Made by a program: the position numbers and the translations under genes
Part shown: positions 45,201 through 53,698 of the stretch, piece by piece
Layout: the number at the start of each line of letters is the position of its first letter
Numbering within the stretch: the stretch's first letter is position 1
Notes under the pieces: generated by a model
Seen by the model: the letters and a program-made list of their open reading frames with translations, nothing else
What the model was told of the DNA's origin: nothing
Databases searched by the model: none
Source of the DNA: Paludisphaera soli
GTDB lineage: Bacteria; Planctomycetota; Planctomycetia; Isosphaerales; Isosphaeraceae
Reading direction: 5' to 3'
Assembly: GCF_011064595.1 (NCBI RefSeq)
Contig: NZ_JAALJI010000001.1
Location: 124,001 to 188,000, forward strand
Length of the DNA stretch: 64,000 bases

Positions 45201-45365
45201 GGCGTCTTCGAATCGGAAGCCGGCGTGGAGCTGCACGCGGTAGGTTGCGGTCGGCACGACGCGGCGGCGCTCGATCTCTTCGAACGCCGCGGCGAGCAGG
45301 CCCCGGGCGTAGGTAGCCGGGGCGTCCGGCTCGGGCGCGGCCGGGGTGGGCGGGGTCGCTTCCAT
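42282..45365 (-). CDS. treY: Malto-oligosyltrehalose synthase
   Basis: 1,027 residues, at the long end for TreY. 'TYRVQLHAGFRFEDARAIVPYL' is the opening block in two parts, then 'DVVPNHMG', 'GLRIDHPDGL' with the nucleophile Asp, 'VVEKIL' with the acid Glu, and 'GTSGYDALNRI', which is diagnostic of TreY. It turns the reducing-end alpha-1,4 link of maltooligosaccharides into the alpha-1,1 link of trehalose. Transcribed after glgX on the same strand, with a strong hairpin in between. Confidence 0.95.
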   Translation of the reverse strand: MEATPPTPAAPEPDAPATYARGLLAAAFEEIERRRVVPTATYRVQLHAGFRFEDARAIVPYLAKLGITDLYTSPYLKAAPGSTHGYDITDHSQLNPEIGGEADHEAMLDSLREHGLGLLLDVVPNHMGILGNENPWWNDVLENGQASVYANSFDIDWAAPARPENRGRVLLPFLGGLYGDVLEAGEIKLGREGGSFHVAYHEHRFPLDPSSYQAILELALEPILAATGAEDPGVLEFQSILTAARNLPAHSETDPARIAERHREKEIVKRRLASLFEEQPAVAEAVDAALDVLDGTPGDPRSFDAFDALLGAQPYRLAYWRVASDEINYRRFFDINALAALRADREEVVRATHRLVLEIVARLPGAGLRIDHPDGLLDPQQYLDRLQQALVLVVAHRLHQEGQHAEAFAWADVEPALREALAASDPRAGRPPRLYVVVEKILAFDETLPEGWATHGTSGYDALNRINGLFVDVSSEANFTRQYEELIDDATPYRDIILEKKQLIMDASLSSELHVLANQLERIALRDRRARDFTLNSLRTALREVIAAFPVYRSYITRENVLPKDRQLVGRAVGRAKRRNPLLSPAIFDFLTRVLLERPEGPDAHLDDEPSRADFAGKFQQVTSPVTAKGIEDTTFYIYNRLIALNEVGGEPDHFGASPSSLHRWYARRAQTHPYALTTLSTHDTKRSEDVRARIDVLSEIPEEWFDAFVRWADLNLIHQRTLSDGSRAPGRNEEFLLYQTFLGAWPVGEADGDALAAFRDRTRAYMVKASREAKVNTSWQNPYEEYEAALDGFIVDVLDRSKNPAFFKNFLPFQRRVALHGRVNGLAQSLLKIAGPGVPDTYQGTELWDFSLVDPDNRRPVDYQAREAMLDELIRRAEEAGDDLPALARDLAENCSNGRAKLYLHWRALQARKRSPRLFSEGEYTPLQAAGRHEASIFAFHRSHEGASAIAAVPRLSTRLSFDGQTPLGEAAWGETVVRLPAEAAGRRYRDAFTGAVVTPEDQEGTVPVPAAVLFASFPVALLVEE

Positions 45366-45403
45366 GTGGGATTCCTCCGATCGGGATGGTCGGCCGGGAA
45401 ATG

Positions 45404-45436
45404 GCGGCGGGGCGGGACCTTAGCCCGCCCCGCCGC
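45404..45436 (-). terminator. Perfect hairpin between glgX and treY
   Basis: A 13-bp perfect stem (45404-45416 with 45424-45436) and 7-base loop lie 33 bases after the glgX stop and 38 bases before the treY start. No U-run, so partial attenuation or mRNA end protection is as likely as full termination. Confidence 0.55.
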
Positions 45437-45469
45437 ACTCGGTCGTGATTCTCGCGACGGTCCGGGCCC

Positions 45470-47704
45470 TCAGACCTCGTGGGAGGTCTTGTGCGCCGAG
45501 GGAACGGCCGGCGACGGCGTGTTGGCCTCGCGGCGGAGCACCTGCACCTGCTTGGCGGACAGGTCGGGCTGGGTCTCGCTCAGGTCGCGAGTGAAGAACA
45601 CGGCCATGGAGCGGTCCTTCAGGTCATACACCACGCCACCCTCGCCGATCCAGGGCTCCTGGTCGTCCTCGTACGTCTCCAGGACCCGTCGCCAGACGTG
45701 GCCGTCCTTGGCGGTCGGCAGGGTGAACGGGATCGACTCGTGATGGGCGTTGAGCAGGATCAGCGCCGTGTCGTCCACGACTCCCTCGCCGCGCTCGTCG
45801 ACGTCGCCGATCAGGTCGCCGGCCAGTCGGACGCCCAGGCATTTGACGAAGCCGGCGTTCCAGTCCTCGTCGCTCATCTCCTCGCCCGAGGGCATGAGGA
45901 AGGAGAGGTCCTTGATCTCCGAGCCCCGGAGGGCGCGGCCCTGGAAGAACTTGCGCCGCTGGAAGACCGGGTGCTCGCGCCAGATCTCGGCGACCCGCCG
46001 GGTGAAGTCGAGGAAGCGCTTCTGGTCGTCGCCGAGATTCCAGTTCAGCCAGGTCAGCTCGTTGTCCTGGCAGTAGGTGTTGTTGTTGCCGTTCTGCGTG
46101 TGGCCGATCTCGTCGCCGGCCAGGAGCATCGGGGCCCCTTGCGACAGCATCAAGGTGGTCATGAAATTCCGCATCTGACGCTCGCGCAGGGCGTTGATGG
46201 CGGGGTCGTCGGTCGGCCCCTCGGCGCCGCAGTTCCAGGAATCGTTGTTGCTGGCCCCGTCGCGGTTGTCTTCGCCGTTGTCCTCGTTGTGCTTCTCGTT
46301 GTACGAGACGAGGTCGCGGAGCGTGAAGCCGTCATGGCAGGTGATGAAGTTGATGCTGGCGTGGGGGGCGCGGCCGGACTGCTGGTAGAGGTCGCTGGAG
46401 CCGGTCAGGCGGGTGGCGAACTCGGAGACGGTGCCGCCCTCCCCCTTCCAGAACCGCCGGACGTTGTCCCGGTACATGCCGTTCCACTCGGTCCAGAGGA
46501 CCGGGAAGTAGCCGACCTGATAACCGCCCGGGCCGACGTCCCAGGGCTCGGCGATCAGCTTCACCTGCGAGAGGATCGGGTCCTGGTGGATGATGTCGAA
46601 GAACGCCCCGAGGCGGTCCACCTCGTACAGCTCGCGGGCGAGCGTGCTCGCCAGGTCGAACCGGAAGCCGTCGACGTGCATGTCGACGACCCAGTACCGC
46701 AGGCTGTCCATGATGAGCTGGAGCACGTGGGGCTGGCTCATGTTGAACGTGTTGCCGCAGCCGGTGAAGTCCATGTAGTAGCGGGGGTCCTCCGGGCTCA
46801 GGCGGTAGTAGGCGGCGTTGTCGATCCCCCGGAACGAGAGCGTCGGCCCCTGCTGCTGCCCCTCGGCCGTGTGGTTGTAAACCACGTCGAGGATGACCTC
46901 GATCCCCGCCGCGTGGAGGGCGCGGACCATCATCTTGAACTCGCGCACGGCGGCCAGCGGGTCGTTCGGCTGGGTCGAGTAGCGGGGGTCGGGGGCGAAG
47001 AATCCCAGGGTGTTGTAGCCCCAGTAGTTCACGCGCCCCTTGTCCGTGAGGAACTGGTCGTCGATGTGATAATGGATCGGCAGCAGCTCTACGGCCGTGA
47101 TTCCCAGCGACTTCATGTGCTCGATCGCGGCCTCGGAAGCGAGCCCGGCGTAGGTGCCCCGGACCTTCTCGGGGACCTCGGGCATCAGCTTGGTGAAGCC
47201 CTTGACGTGCACCTCGTAGATGAACGTCTTGTGCCAGGGGGTCAGCGGCGCGCGGTCGTCGCCCCAGACGAACGAGGTGTCGGCCACGGCGGCCAGCGGG
47301 GCGAATTCGGCGCTGTCGCGCTCGTCGAAGGCCAGGTCGGCCTCGGGCGAGTCGAGCGGGTAGCCGAACAGCGAGGGGTCCCACTCCAGGTCGCGGCCGA
47401 TCGCCTTGGCGTAGGGGTCCAGCAGCAGCTTGTGGACGTTGAACCGGTGGCCGTTCGTCGGGTCGAACGGACCGTCGACCCGATACCCGTAGAGCTGGCC
47501 CGGCACCACGTCGGGCAGGTACACGTGCCAGACGTTGGCGGTCTGCTCCCGCAGCGTGATCGTCGCCGACTCTCGCGTCGAGTCCGGCCCGTCGAAGAGG
47601 CAGAGTGACACGCGGGTGGCGTTCTCGGCGAATAGGCTGAAATTCACTCCGGCTCCGTCCCAGGTCGCTCCGAGGGGGAATGGTCGGCCAGGCCAGACGC
47701 GCAT
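45470..47704 (-). CDS. glgX: Glycogen debranching enzyme (isoamylase type) GlgX/TreX
   Basis: 744 residues from ATG 47704. A CBM48-like N-terminus ('[21 protein letters not shown]') is followed by the GH13 catalytic barrel: '[10 protein letters not shown]', '[10 protein letters not shown]' (nucleophile Asp), 'IAEPWDVG' (acid Glu) and 'CHDGFTL'. It hydrolyses alpha-1,6 branches of glycogen. Together with treY and treZ it completes the glycogen-to-trehalose route. Further upstream on the same strand is the surface protein gene (stop 47944). Confidence 0.95.
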   Translation of the reverse strand: MRVWPGRPFPLGATWDGAGVNFSLFAENATRVSLCLFDGPDSTRESATITLREQTANVWHVYLPDVVPGQLYGYRVDGPFDPTNGHRFNVHKLLLDPYAKAIGRDLEWDPSLFGYPLDSPEADLAFDERDSAEFAPLAAVADTSFVWGDDRAPLTPWHKTFIYEVHVKGFTKLMPEVPEKVRGTYAGLASEAAIEHMKSLGITAVELLPIHYHIDDQFLTDKGRVNYWGYNTLGFFAPDPRYSTQPNDPLAAVREFKMMVRALHAAGIEVILDVVYNHTAEGQQQGPTLSFRGIDNAAYYRLSPEDPRYYMDFTGCGNTFNMSQPHVLQLIMDSLRYWVVDMHVDGFRFDLASTLARELYEVDRLGAFFDIIHQDPILSQVKLIAEPWDVGPGGYQVGYFPVLWTEWNGMYRDNVRRFWKGEGGTVSEFATRLTGSSDLYQQSGRAPHASINFITCHDGFTLRDLVSYNEKHNEDNGEDNRDGASNNDSWNCGAEGPTDDPAINALRERQMRNFMTTLMLSQGAPMLLAGDEIGHTQNGNNNTYCQDNELTWLNWNLGDDQKRFLDFTRRVAEIWREHPVFQRRKFFQGRALRGSEIKDLSFLMPSGEEMSDEDWNAGFVKCLGVRLAGDLIGDVDERGEGVVDDTALILLNAHHESIPFTLPTAKDGHVWRRVLETYEDDQEPWIGEGGVVYDLKDRSMAVFFTRDLSETQPDLSAKQVQVLRREANTPSPAVPSAHKTSHEV

Positions 47705-47943
47705 GAAAGGATTCCTGTGGGTGTGCGGAGGGGGTGGTCGGCGCGAGACCCGACTTGGTCGTCCCGCCGAAGCCGAGGCTCGGCCACCACTGTAGGCAAA
47801 CCGCGCGCCGCAAACCACGGGCCGCCGCGCCAGGAGCCTCGGGGGCCGATCCCCATGCCGCCCCGCCGCGGTGCCGAGGCCCCGGCCGGCGACCGCCTCG
47901 CGAAACCCCCTCGACCCGGGACGAGGCCGGGGCCGGCCGGGGG

Positions 47944-50340
47944 TCAACCCCGTCGCGGCTCGGCCGACCGTTCACGGCCGGCCGAGGGGACCATGCGACG
48001 CGGCCCGCGATACAGCCTCGGCTCCGGGACCGCGAGCGGCCCGGCGGTCGCGGCCTTGCGCCTCCGCCACCATCGGAGCGCCGCCCGCCGGAGGTGGAAC
48101 GTGGAGGTCGTGATGAAGAGCACGCTGAGCGGCACCTCGAGCGAGGCCCGCTCGACCTTGCCGTCGGAGGCGCCGTCTGGCCCCTGGGGCCCCGCTTCGC
48201 CCGGCTCGACGGCCCGGGAGACGAGGTTTCCGACGCTCGGGGCGGTCGGCGTCGGCGCGGCCTCGGGTCCGTCGAAGAGCCATCGCAAGCCCTCCGGGAA
48301 GAGCCCGGCCGCTCGCTCGGCCTGGCGGAGGGCCGAGGCGTCGCCTCCGCCTTCGCCTTGGCCGTCTCCGGCTGCACGGGCGACGGGTTCGTCGCTCGTC
48401 GGGGCTTGCGCCTTCGGCTCCGGCAGGCCGGCGGGGCCTCGGTCGAGGCCGTCGTCCGCCTGCTGGTTCAGGCTCAGGATCAGGGTGGAGATGGCCCGGC
48501 CCCGGCCCGTCGGCGCGGCCCAGGCGACGGCGGTCCCGCCCCCCGGGACGGTCGGCCCGACCACCGGGACGTCGTCGCGGCTCGTCGAAGGCATCCCCAG
48601 TGGCGTCGAGCCGGTCGCCGCGGCGAGCGAACCCGCCGCATAGGCGCCGTCGATCCGGCCCGAGGCCGCCGCGACCGTCGCCGCCGTCGAGTTCATGCGC
48701 GGCGTCGTCGAGGTCGGAGCGGCCCCCGTCCGTGCCGCAGGCGGGCCGGCCTCGCCCCCATCCCTCCGCATGGGGACGTCGATCATCCCGCGATTCCCGA
48801 TCGCGTTGCCGATGAAATACGAGGCCGGGGTGCTCGTGAGGTCGATCCGCCAGGACAACCGAGCCGGGCCGCGTCCCGTGGCGGTCAGCCGGATGACGTA
48901 GGAGCCGGCCGGCAGGATCATCGCGTATTCGCGGCTCGACGAATCGACGCCCAACTCTCGGATCGTCGAGCCGTCGCTCCCGAGCACCTCGACCGAGACC
49001 GTCCCGGTCGTGATCGTCTGCAAGGCCAGCGAACTTTCCGCGGTGATCGTCAGCGGGATCAGGGCCGACGTCCTGGGCCGGAGCCCCAGGTCGCCTCGGC
49101 CGTAAGCGGTCCGCGAGGGCTTGCCGCGAGTCGACGAATCATTGGAGTCCACCGTCCAGCGGGCCAGGGTCGCCGAGGGCAGGCCGTCGACCGTCGGGAT
49201 CCGGCCGACCAGATCCGCGAGCGGTTCGTCCCCCTCCGCGAGCAATCGGTACTCACCGACCGGCAAGGCGCCCTCGAAGGCGAAGCTCATCCGGGCGAAG
49301 CTCGGGTCCAGGCTCGACAGGCGGGCGATGTGGACCGCCCCCGTCGCGTCGACGACGCGGATCGCGTCCGGGGTCAGGCGGCCCGGATTGATGGGCGACG
49401 AGAAGGCGATCGAGAAGCCCGTCGGCGCCCCGTTCGTCCGGTCGACCGTGAACTCGGTCACGCGCGTCGGCTCGGTCGCCGGGTCGGCGACCAGATTCAG
49501 CCGGAAATCGCCGCCGGGCTGGTCCGCCGTCTTGGAGACGACGACCTGATACTCCCCGGGCGGCAGGCCGACGAACAGGTACGGGTCGTTGGGGACGCCC
49601 TGGGGGACGGCCCCCCCGACGCGGGCCGACGCCACGAGGCGGCCGGCGGCGTCGTAGAGGCTCATCGAGGCCAGCAGGTCGCTCCCGATCCGGCCGGCGT
49701 CGAGCTGGAGCCCCAGCCGCCAGAGTCGCTGGTTGCCCGCGAGCTGGATGCGATACGACGCCTCCCCCGCCGCACCCTCCGGCAGCGAGCCGGTCGCCAC
49801 GCGGAGCTTCGGGCCGATCGCGCCGAGGTTCTCGACCCCCTTGCCGCGCTCGGACTCTCGCGTGACCTCGAACTGGGAGAGCGTCTGGTCCTGGGTCCAA
49901 TCCCAGCGCCCCTGGGCCAGGCTCTGCGAAAGCCCGCTCCCGCCGTCGAGGACGACGCGATAGCGACCGACGTCGAGGGGCGTTCCCAGCTCGATCCTGA
50001 TCGTCCCGGTCGCCGGATCGAGCTGGGCCTCGACGTCGGTGTATCCGTCGAGGATCGTGGTCTCCGTCCCGTCGACCTCGACGCGGTAGAGCGCGATCCC
50101 ATAGAAGGTCAGGCTCGACGACCCGGCGCCCTCAAGCCGGAGTACGAGCACGTCCGGCGCTCTCGAGGCCTCGACGGCCTCGCCGTCGGCCGGTGACGTC
50201 GTGAAGGCCGGCGCGACCGCGCCCCCGGTCGCCGCCGAAGCGACCAGGGCGATGGGGGCGGACGCCGTTGAGGGCGTCCGCCGACTCTCCAGGGATTCGA
50301 TCCCGTATCGTTTCTTGCGTCCGAGTAGCCGCTTGCTCAT
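47944..50340 (-). CDS. Large surface protein with planctomycete LExLExR N-terminal motif
   Basis: 798 residues. Residues 14-24 read '[11 protein letters not shown]', the N-terminal motif seen in many planctomycete extracellular proteins in place of a normal signal peptide. The central part has repeated beta-sandwich-like blocks, e.g. '[22 protein letters not shown]' and '[15 protein letters not shown]', resembling pre-peptidase or Ig-like domains. A Pro/Gly/Ala-rich linker follows. The C-terminus has a hydrophobic segment ('[15 protein letters not shown]') and basic residues ('[12 protein letters not shown]'). It is possibly held in the membrane. Function unknown; next to a matrixin with the same motif. 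Confidence 0.7.
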   Translation of the reverse strand: MSKRLLGRKKRYGIESLESRRTPSTASAPIALVASAATGGAVAPAFTTSPADGEAVEASRAPDVLVLRLEGAGSSSLTFYGIALYRVEVDGTETTILDGYTDVEAQLDPATGTIRIELGTPLDVGRYRVVLDGGSGLSQSLAQGRWDWTQDQTLSQFEVTRESERGKGVENLGAIGPKLRVATGSLPEGAAGEASYRIQLAGNQRLWRLGLQLDAGRIGSDLLASMSLYDAAGRLVASARVGGAVPQGVPNDPYLFVGLPPGEYQVVVSKTADQPGGDFRLNLVADPATEPTRVTEFTVDRTNGAPTGFSIAFSSPINPGRLTPDAIRVVDATGAVHIARLSSLDPSFARMSFAFEGALPVGEYRLLAEGDEPLADLVGRIPTVDGLPSATLARWTVDSNDSSTRGKPSRTAYGRGDLGLRPRTSALIPLTITAESSLALQTITTGTVSVEVLGSDGSTIRELGVDSSSREYAMILPAGSYVIRLTATGRGPARLSWRIDLTSTPASYFIGNAIGNRGMIDVPMRRDGGEAGPPAARTGAAPTSTTPRMNSTAATVAAASGRIDGAYAAGSLAAATGSTPLGMPSTSRDDVPVVGPTVPGGGTAVAWAAPTGRGRAISTLILSLNQQADDGLDRGPAGLPEPKAQAPTSDEPVARAAGDGQGEGGGDASALRQAERAAGLFPEGLRWLFDGPEAAPTPTAPSVGNLVSRAVEPGEAGPQGPDGASDGKVERASLEVPLSVLFITTSTFHLRRAALRWWRRRKAATAGPLAVPEPRLYRGPRRMVPSAGRERSAEPRRG

Positions 50341-50469
50341 GGTTGCACCGCCTTCCGAGCGACTCTCGACACGTCCACCGCTGTAAGGGCGAAGGCCCGT
50401 CGCGGTCGAGGATCCGCGGGTCGGCGGCGGCGAGTCGCATGGAGCCCGCCGCTTCGCCGCGGATCCGGG

Positions 50470-51966
50470 TCATCGGGCGGGGCTTCTCCGCCTCACGGTC
50501 GAAAACCCGGCGAACCCGCCCTGGAACTCCCAGGCGGGCGAGGCGTCGTCCATCGGGCCGAACCCCCAGGCCGGGGAGACGGCGTGGGTGAAGCCCGACA
50601 GCCCGCCCAAGGCCGACGCGTCGGCCGCCGCCGCGGTCACCAGGCGGAACTCGACCTTGCCCGGCGGCCTGGAGTTCGCCCCGGCGGCGAGGAGGCCCGC
50701 GGCCGTCGGCGAGATCGGCGCGACGCCCGGCTCGTGCAGGCTGTCGCCGAGCCCGCTGAGATGGCCGATCTTGACGGTGCCGAGCCCGTGCTCGTGTTCG
50801 TGCTCGTGTTCCTCGCCCTCGGCGTGGCCGTCGGTCATCGTGTTCAGGCCGCCTCCAGTCCCGGTCTGGCTGGCGACGGTCGTGAAGGGCGGGGCGACCG
50901 GGGTCAGGGGGGTCGTACCGAAGTTGACCTGGAACGCGAAGGCACCGGTCGAGCCGCCCGTCCAGGCGGTCGCCCGCACGAGGAAGCCCTGGCCGGCGGT
51001 CACGCCCGGGACCGTGAGCTGCGCGGTGGTGCTGTTGGAACTCCCGAAGGCGTCGCCACGAGAGTTGAGCGAGGCGTCGAAGACGGTCACCCTCGGCGTC
51101 AGCATGCTTAGGTTGGTCGACTGGACCGCGACCGTGACACTCCCGGTGTTGGTCGGGGGGACCACCACCCAGAACCATTCGGTCTGGCCGGGGCTGGTCA
51201 AGTTCAGATTCGCCACCGTGATCTGGTTGGCGGCGTTCTGGGATCCGTCCAGGCTGACCGCTTGCCAGTACATGGAGTTGCTGCGACCGTTGCTGTTCCA
51301 GTAGTCCGGCTGGCGGGAGCCGTACACCGAACGGATCCCGTCGACGTCGTCCGTGTGGAGCGTCTGCTTGACCGTCGTGTAGTACGAATACATGACGGCC
51401 CTGCCGATGTCGGAGTGGCCCATGCCCAGCGCGTGGCCGAACTCGTGGATCGCGACCGTCATCAGGTCGTAGTGGGCGTCGACCATCCAGCTCGTGGTCG
51501 AGTTGAACACGATGTCGCCGGCCAGCGTGCCGCCGTTGATCTGCGGGGGAGAGTAGGCGGCGCCTAGGGTGCCGAACGACAGCGGGATGGCGCTGATGCG
51601 GATGTCGCCGAACCGGCTGTCGCCCTGCTGATTCCCGGGCGCGCCGATGCCCGTGCCGTTGTCCGAGACCTGCACGAGGTTGACGTTGGCCACCGCCTGC
51701 CAGACGGCCGCCGCCGCGTTGATCTCCCTCTGCCACGTCGCGGTGGGCATGCGAGCGTTGAGCGACTGGAAGAGGCTGCTGGGGACGCCGCCGATCGACG
51801 TGCCGTCGGGGACGAAGCTGTAGGTGATCCTCGATCCGTAAACCCAGTCGCCGCCGAGGGTGGAGTAAAGGAGCATCCGCTCCTCGAGCCCCTCCAGCCT
51901 CGGCCGGGAACGGCGGTCGGGCGTCGACGAACGGCCAGGGAGCGGACGATTTCGGGATGATTGCAT
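50470..51966 (-). CDS. Matrixin-type metalloprotease with LExLExR motif
   Basis: 498 residues. The N-terminal 'RLEGLEERMLL' (residues 23-33) is a planctomycete export-type motif. The M10/matrixin domain has 'HEFGHALGMGHS' (HExxHxxGxxH zinc site) and the downstream Met-turn 'AVMYSYY'. A C-terminal region of beta-sandwich-like blocks ('TGQTEWFWVVVPP'-type, pre-peptidase like) follows, then a His/Glu-rich segment ('GEEHEHEHEHGLG') that may bind metal. It probably degrades extracellular proteins. A 130-base gap separates it from the next surface protein gene. Confidence 0.9.
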   Translation of the reverse strand: MQSSRNRPLPGRSSTPDRRSRPRLEGLEERMLLYSTLGGDWVYGSRITYSFVPDGTSIGGVPSSLFQSLNARMPTATWQREINAAAAVWQAVANVNLVQVSDNGTGIGAPGNQQGDSRFGDIRISAIPLSFGTLGAAYSPPQINGGTLAGDIVFNSTTSWMVDAHYDLMTVAIHEFGHALGMGHSDIGRAVMYSYYTTVKQTLHTDDVDGIRSVYGSRQPDYWNSNGRSNSMYWQAVSLDGSQNAANQITVANLNLTSPGQTEWFWVVVPPTNTGSVTVAVQSTNLSMLTPRVTVFDASLNSRGDAFGSSNSTTAQLTVPGVTAGQGFLVRATAWTGGSTGAFAFQVNFGTTPLTPVAPPFTTVASQTGTGGGLNTMTDGHAEGEEHEHEHEHGLGTVKIGHLSGLGDSLHEPGVAPISPTAAGLLAAGANSRPPGKVEFRLVTAAAADASALGGLSGFTHAVSPAWGFGPMDDASPAWEFQGGFAGFSTVRRRSPAR

Positions 51967-52398
51967 GTTCGAAGCACTCCTTTGAGTTGCGGAACTCAGG
52001 TCGCGTCGATCCCTGCAGGCGCGAGTCGGAAGCCTCGACGAATTTCCGGACTCTCCGGATCCCGGCGCCTATGATGCAACCTCTGAGGACAACCCTAGGT
52101 CGCATTCTGACGGTGCGTCAGAAAAAGCGTGAATATTTCCGCCGATTTCATCGTTGGATGATTTCGTGCGACCTGGGATCCGCACTGAGGCGGAAAGTCC
52201 CCGAAAGATGGGGTGAGTGGGTCAGCCGGCGAGGCCGCAAGAATGTGCGGGTCGCTGTCTGTGACCGAGGGCGAAGGGAAGAAATGCGGTGGCAGCGGAG
52301 TCAGGTGACGGAAAACGACGCGGGCGCCGCGTCCCAAATTGAGACGCGACGCCCGACGTTCTATGCTTGGCCTGGTGACTCGACCCGTAAGGGACCAA
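51967..52398. other. Intergenic region with a perfect inverted repeat
   Basis: 432 bases between the matrixin start and the repeat-protein stop. TTCTGACG-GTG-CGTCAGAA (52105-52123) is a perfect 8-bp inverted repeat, about 140 bases upstream of the matrixin ATG. It could be an operator or the end of a transcript from the repeat-protein gene, which runs toward it. Confidence 0.5.
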
Positions 52399-53118
52399 TC
52401 AATAACCCTGAGGAGCAGCCTTGACCGGGGCCTGGGGGGCCGGGGCGACCTGAGGAGCCGGGGCGACCTTGGCCGGGGCCTGGGGAGCCGGAGCGATCTT
52501 CGCCGGGGCCTGAGGAGCCGGAGCGATCTTCGCCGGGGCCTGGGGGGCCGGAGCGATCTTCGCCGGGGCCTGAGGAGCCGGAGCGATCTTCGCCGGGGCC
52601 TGAGGAGCCGGAGCGATCTTCGCCGGAGCCTGAGGAGCCGGAGCGATCTTCGCCGGAGCCTGAGGAGCCGGAGCGATCTTCGCCGGGGCCTGAGGAGCCG
52701 GAGCGATCTTCGCCGGGGCCTGGGGGGCCGGGGCGATCTTCGCCGGGGCCTGGGGGGCCGGGGCGATCTTGGCCGGAGCCTGAGGAGCCGGAGCGATCTT
52801 CGCCGGGGCCTGGGGGGCCGGGGCGATCTTGGCCGGGGCCTGAGGGGCCGGAGCGATCTTGGCCGGGGCCTGAGGAGCCGGGGCGATCTTCGCCGGAGCC
52901 TGGGGGGCCGGGGCGATCTTGGCCGGGGCCTGAGGAGCCGGGGCGATCTTCGCCGGAGCCTGGGGGGCCGGGGCGATCTTGGCCGGGGCCTGGGGGGCCG
53001 GGGCGATTTTCGCAGGGGCCTGGGGAGCAGGGGCGACCTTGCTCGGAGCACCCTGGTTGCTGGCATGGAACAGTTGGCCCGAGACACTCAGGGCAACAAC
53101 TAGAACCGCACTGGTCAT
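52399..53118 (-). CDS. Secreted Ala/Pro/Gln decapeptide-repeat protein
   Basis: 239 residues from ATG 53118, with AGAGGA a few bases upstream. A signal peptide ('SAVLVVALSVSGQLFHA') precedes about 20 copies of the decapeptide APAPQAPAKI. The nucleotide differences among the repeats are silent in this frame, which supports it over the two other open frames through the same array. The Pro-rich repeat should be extended. It may be a wall or matrix component; the composition recalls Ala/Pro-rich linkers. Function unknown. Confidence 0.7.
   Translation of the reverse strand: MTSAVLVVALSVSGQLFHASNQGAPSKVAPAPQAPAKIAPAPQAPAKIAPAPQAPAKIAPAPQAPAKIAPAPQAPAKIAPAPQAPAKIAPAPQAPAKIAPAPQAPAKIAPAPQAPAKIAPAPQAPAKIAPAPQAPAKIAPAPQAPAKIAPAPQAPAKIAPAPQAPAKIAPAPQAPAKIAPAPQAPAKIAPAPQAPAKIAPAPQAPAKIAPAPQAPAKVAPAPQVAPAPQAPVKAAPQGY
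52471..53040 (-). repeat. Tandem 30-bp repeat, 19 in-register copies
   Basis: Nineteen units of exactly 30 bases with no indels, e.g. GCCGGGGCCTGGGGAGCC. Units differ only at a few positions (G/A, C/G), all third-codon positions of the minus-strand gene. Degenerate copies continue on both sides. Confidence 0.85.
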
Positions 53119-53698
53119 CGCGATGTCCTCTGTGATGAGTGAGGTCGTCGGTCGACGTCTCGATCGACTTTGTGAGCAGTCATTCCCGCTGGTGGTCCGG
53201 CTTCGGACGATGTCGAAATCGACCAATCGCCGACACCACCGCCCGTTCGTTCTTCAACTTCCTCCCCGAAGGTCGGATGATGAAGCCTGTCCCCGTTCCG
53301 TTGTCGGGAGACAGCCCGGCAGGCCTCGGTCAGTGGCGGGAGGCAAGGACCGGTCATCATGGCCGTTGTCCATGCTCCACCCCAGCGGTGGCCACTGCAG
53401 GTTATCGGCATCGACTCCCGGCTCGTTCAGTCATCTTGAGAAAATCGAGAGCATGACGCCTTGGGGGGCTCTAGGGGCTTTGACGAGTTTCAAGAGGGTG
53501 GGTGCTTGAACTGGGAGAAATGGGATCGTCCCCCGACGGATTCGAAGCCGAACCAAGATGAAGTTCGGTGAGGAGCCGCTGTCTTGTTGGGGCGGACGAG
53601 TACGAGCCCTTACCTGACGGGGACATGGTGGTCCTCGCGAGGGCTTTGCACTATTAGGATACAGCGTCATCAACTCTACACCGGTATCGGGAGGCAGC
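53119..53698. other. Divergent intergenic region
   Basis: 580 bases separating the repeat-protein gene (minus) and the transglutaminase-like gene (plus). A TAGGAT box at 53655-53660 and GGGAGG before ATG 53699 suit the plus-strand gene. No convincing -35 was found. No further gene is supported. Confidence 0.4.

Noticed and set aside
40782-45743. A 1,653-residue open frame on the plus strand
   Set aside because: It lies antisense to the sulfatase, treY and the end of glgX. It has no domain, and its length follows from GC-rich codon use on the other strand.
52471-53040. CRISPR-like array
   Set aside because: Units are directly adjacent, with no spacers, and code for a decapeptide repeat.
52339-53103. 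Plus-strand frame through the 30-bp array (Arg/Gly/Ser/Asp repeats)
   Set aside because: Copy-to-copy differences change residues in this frame but are silent on the minus strand, and it lacks a signal or ribosome site.
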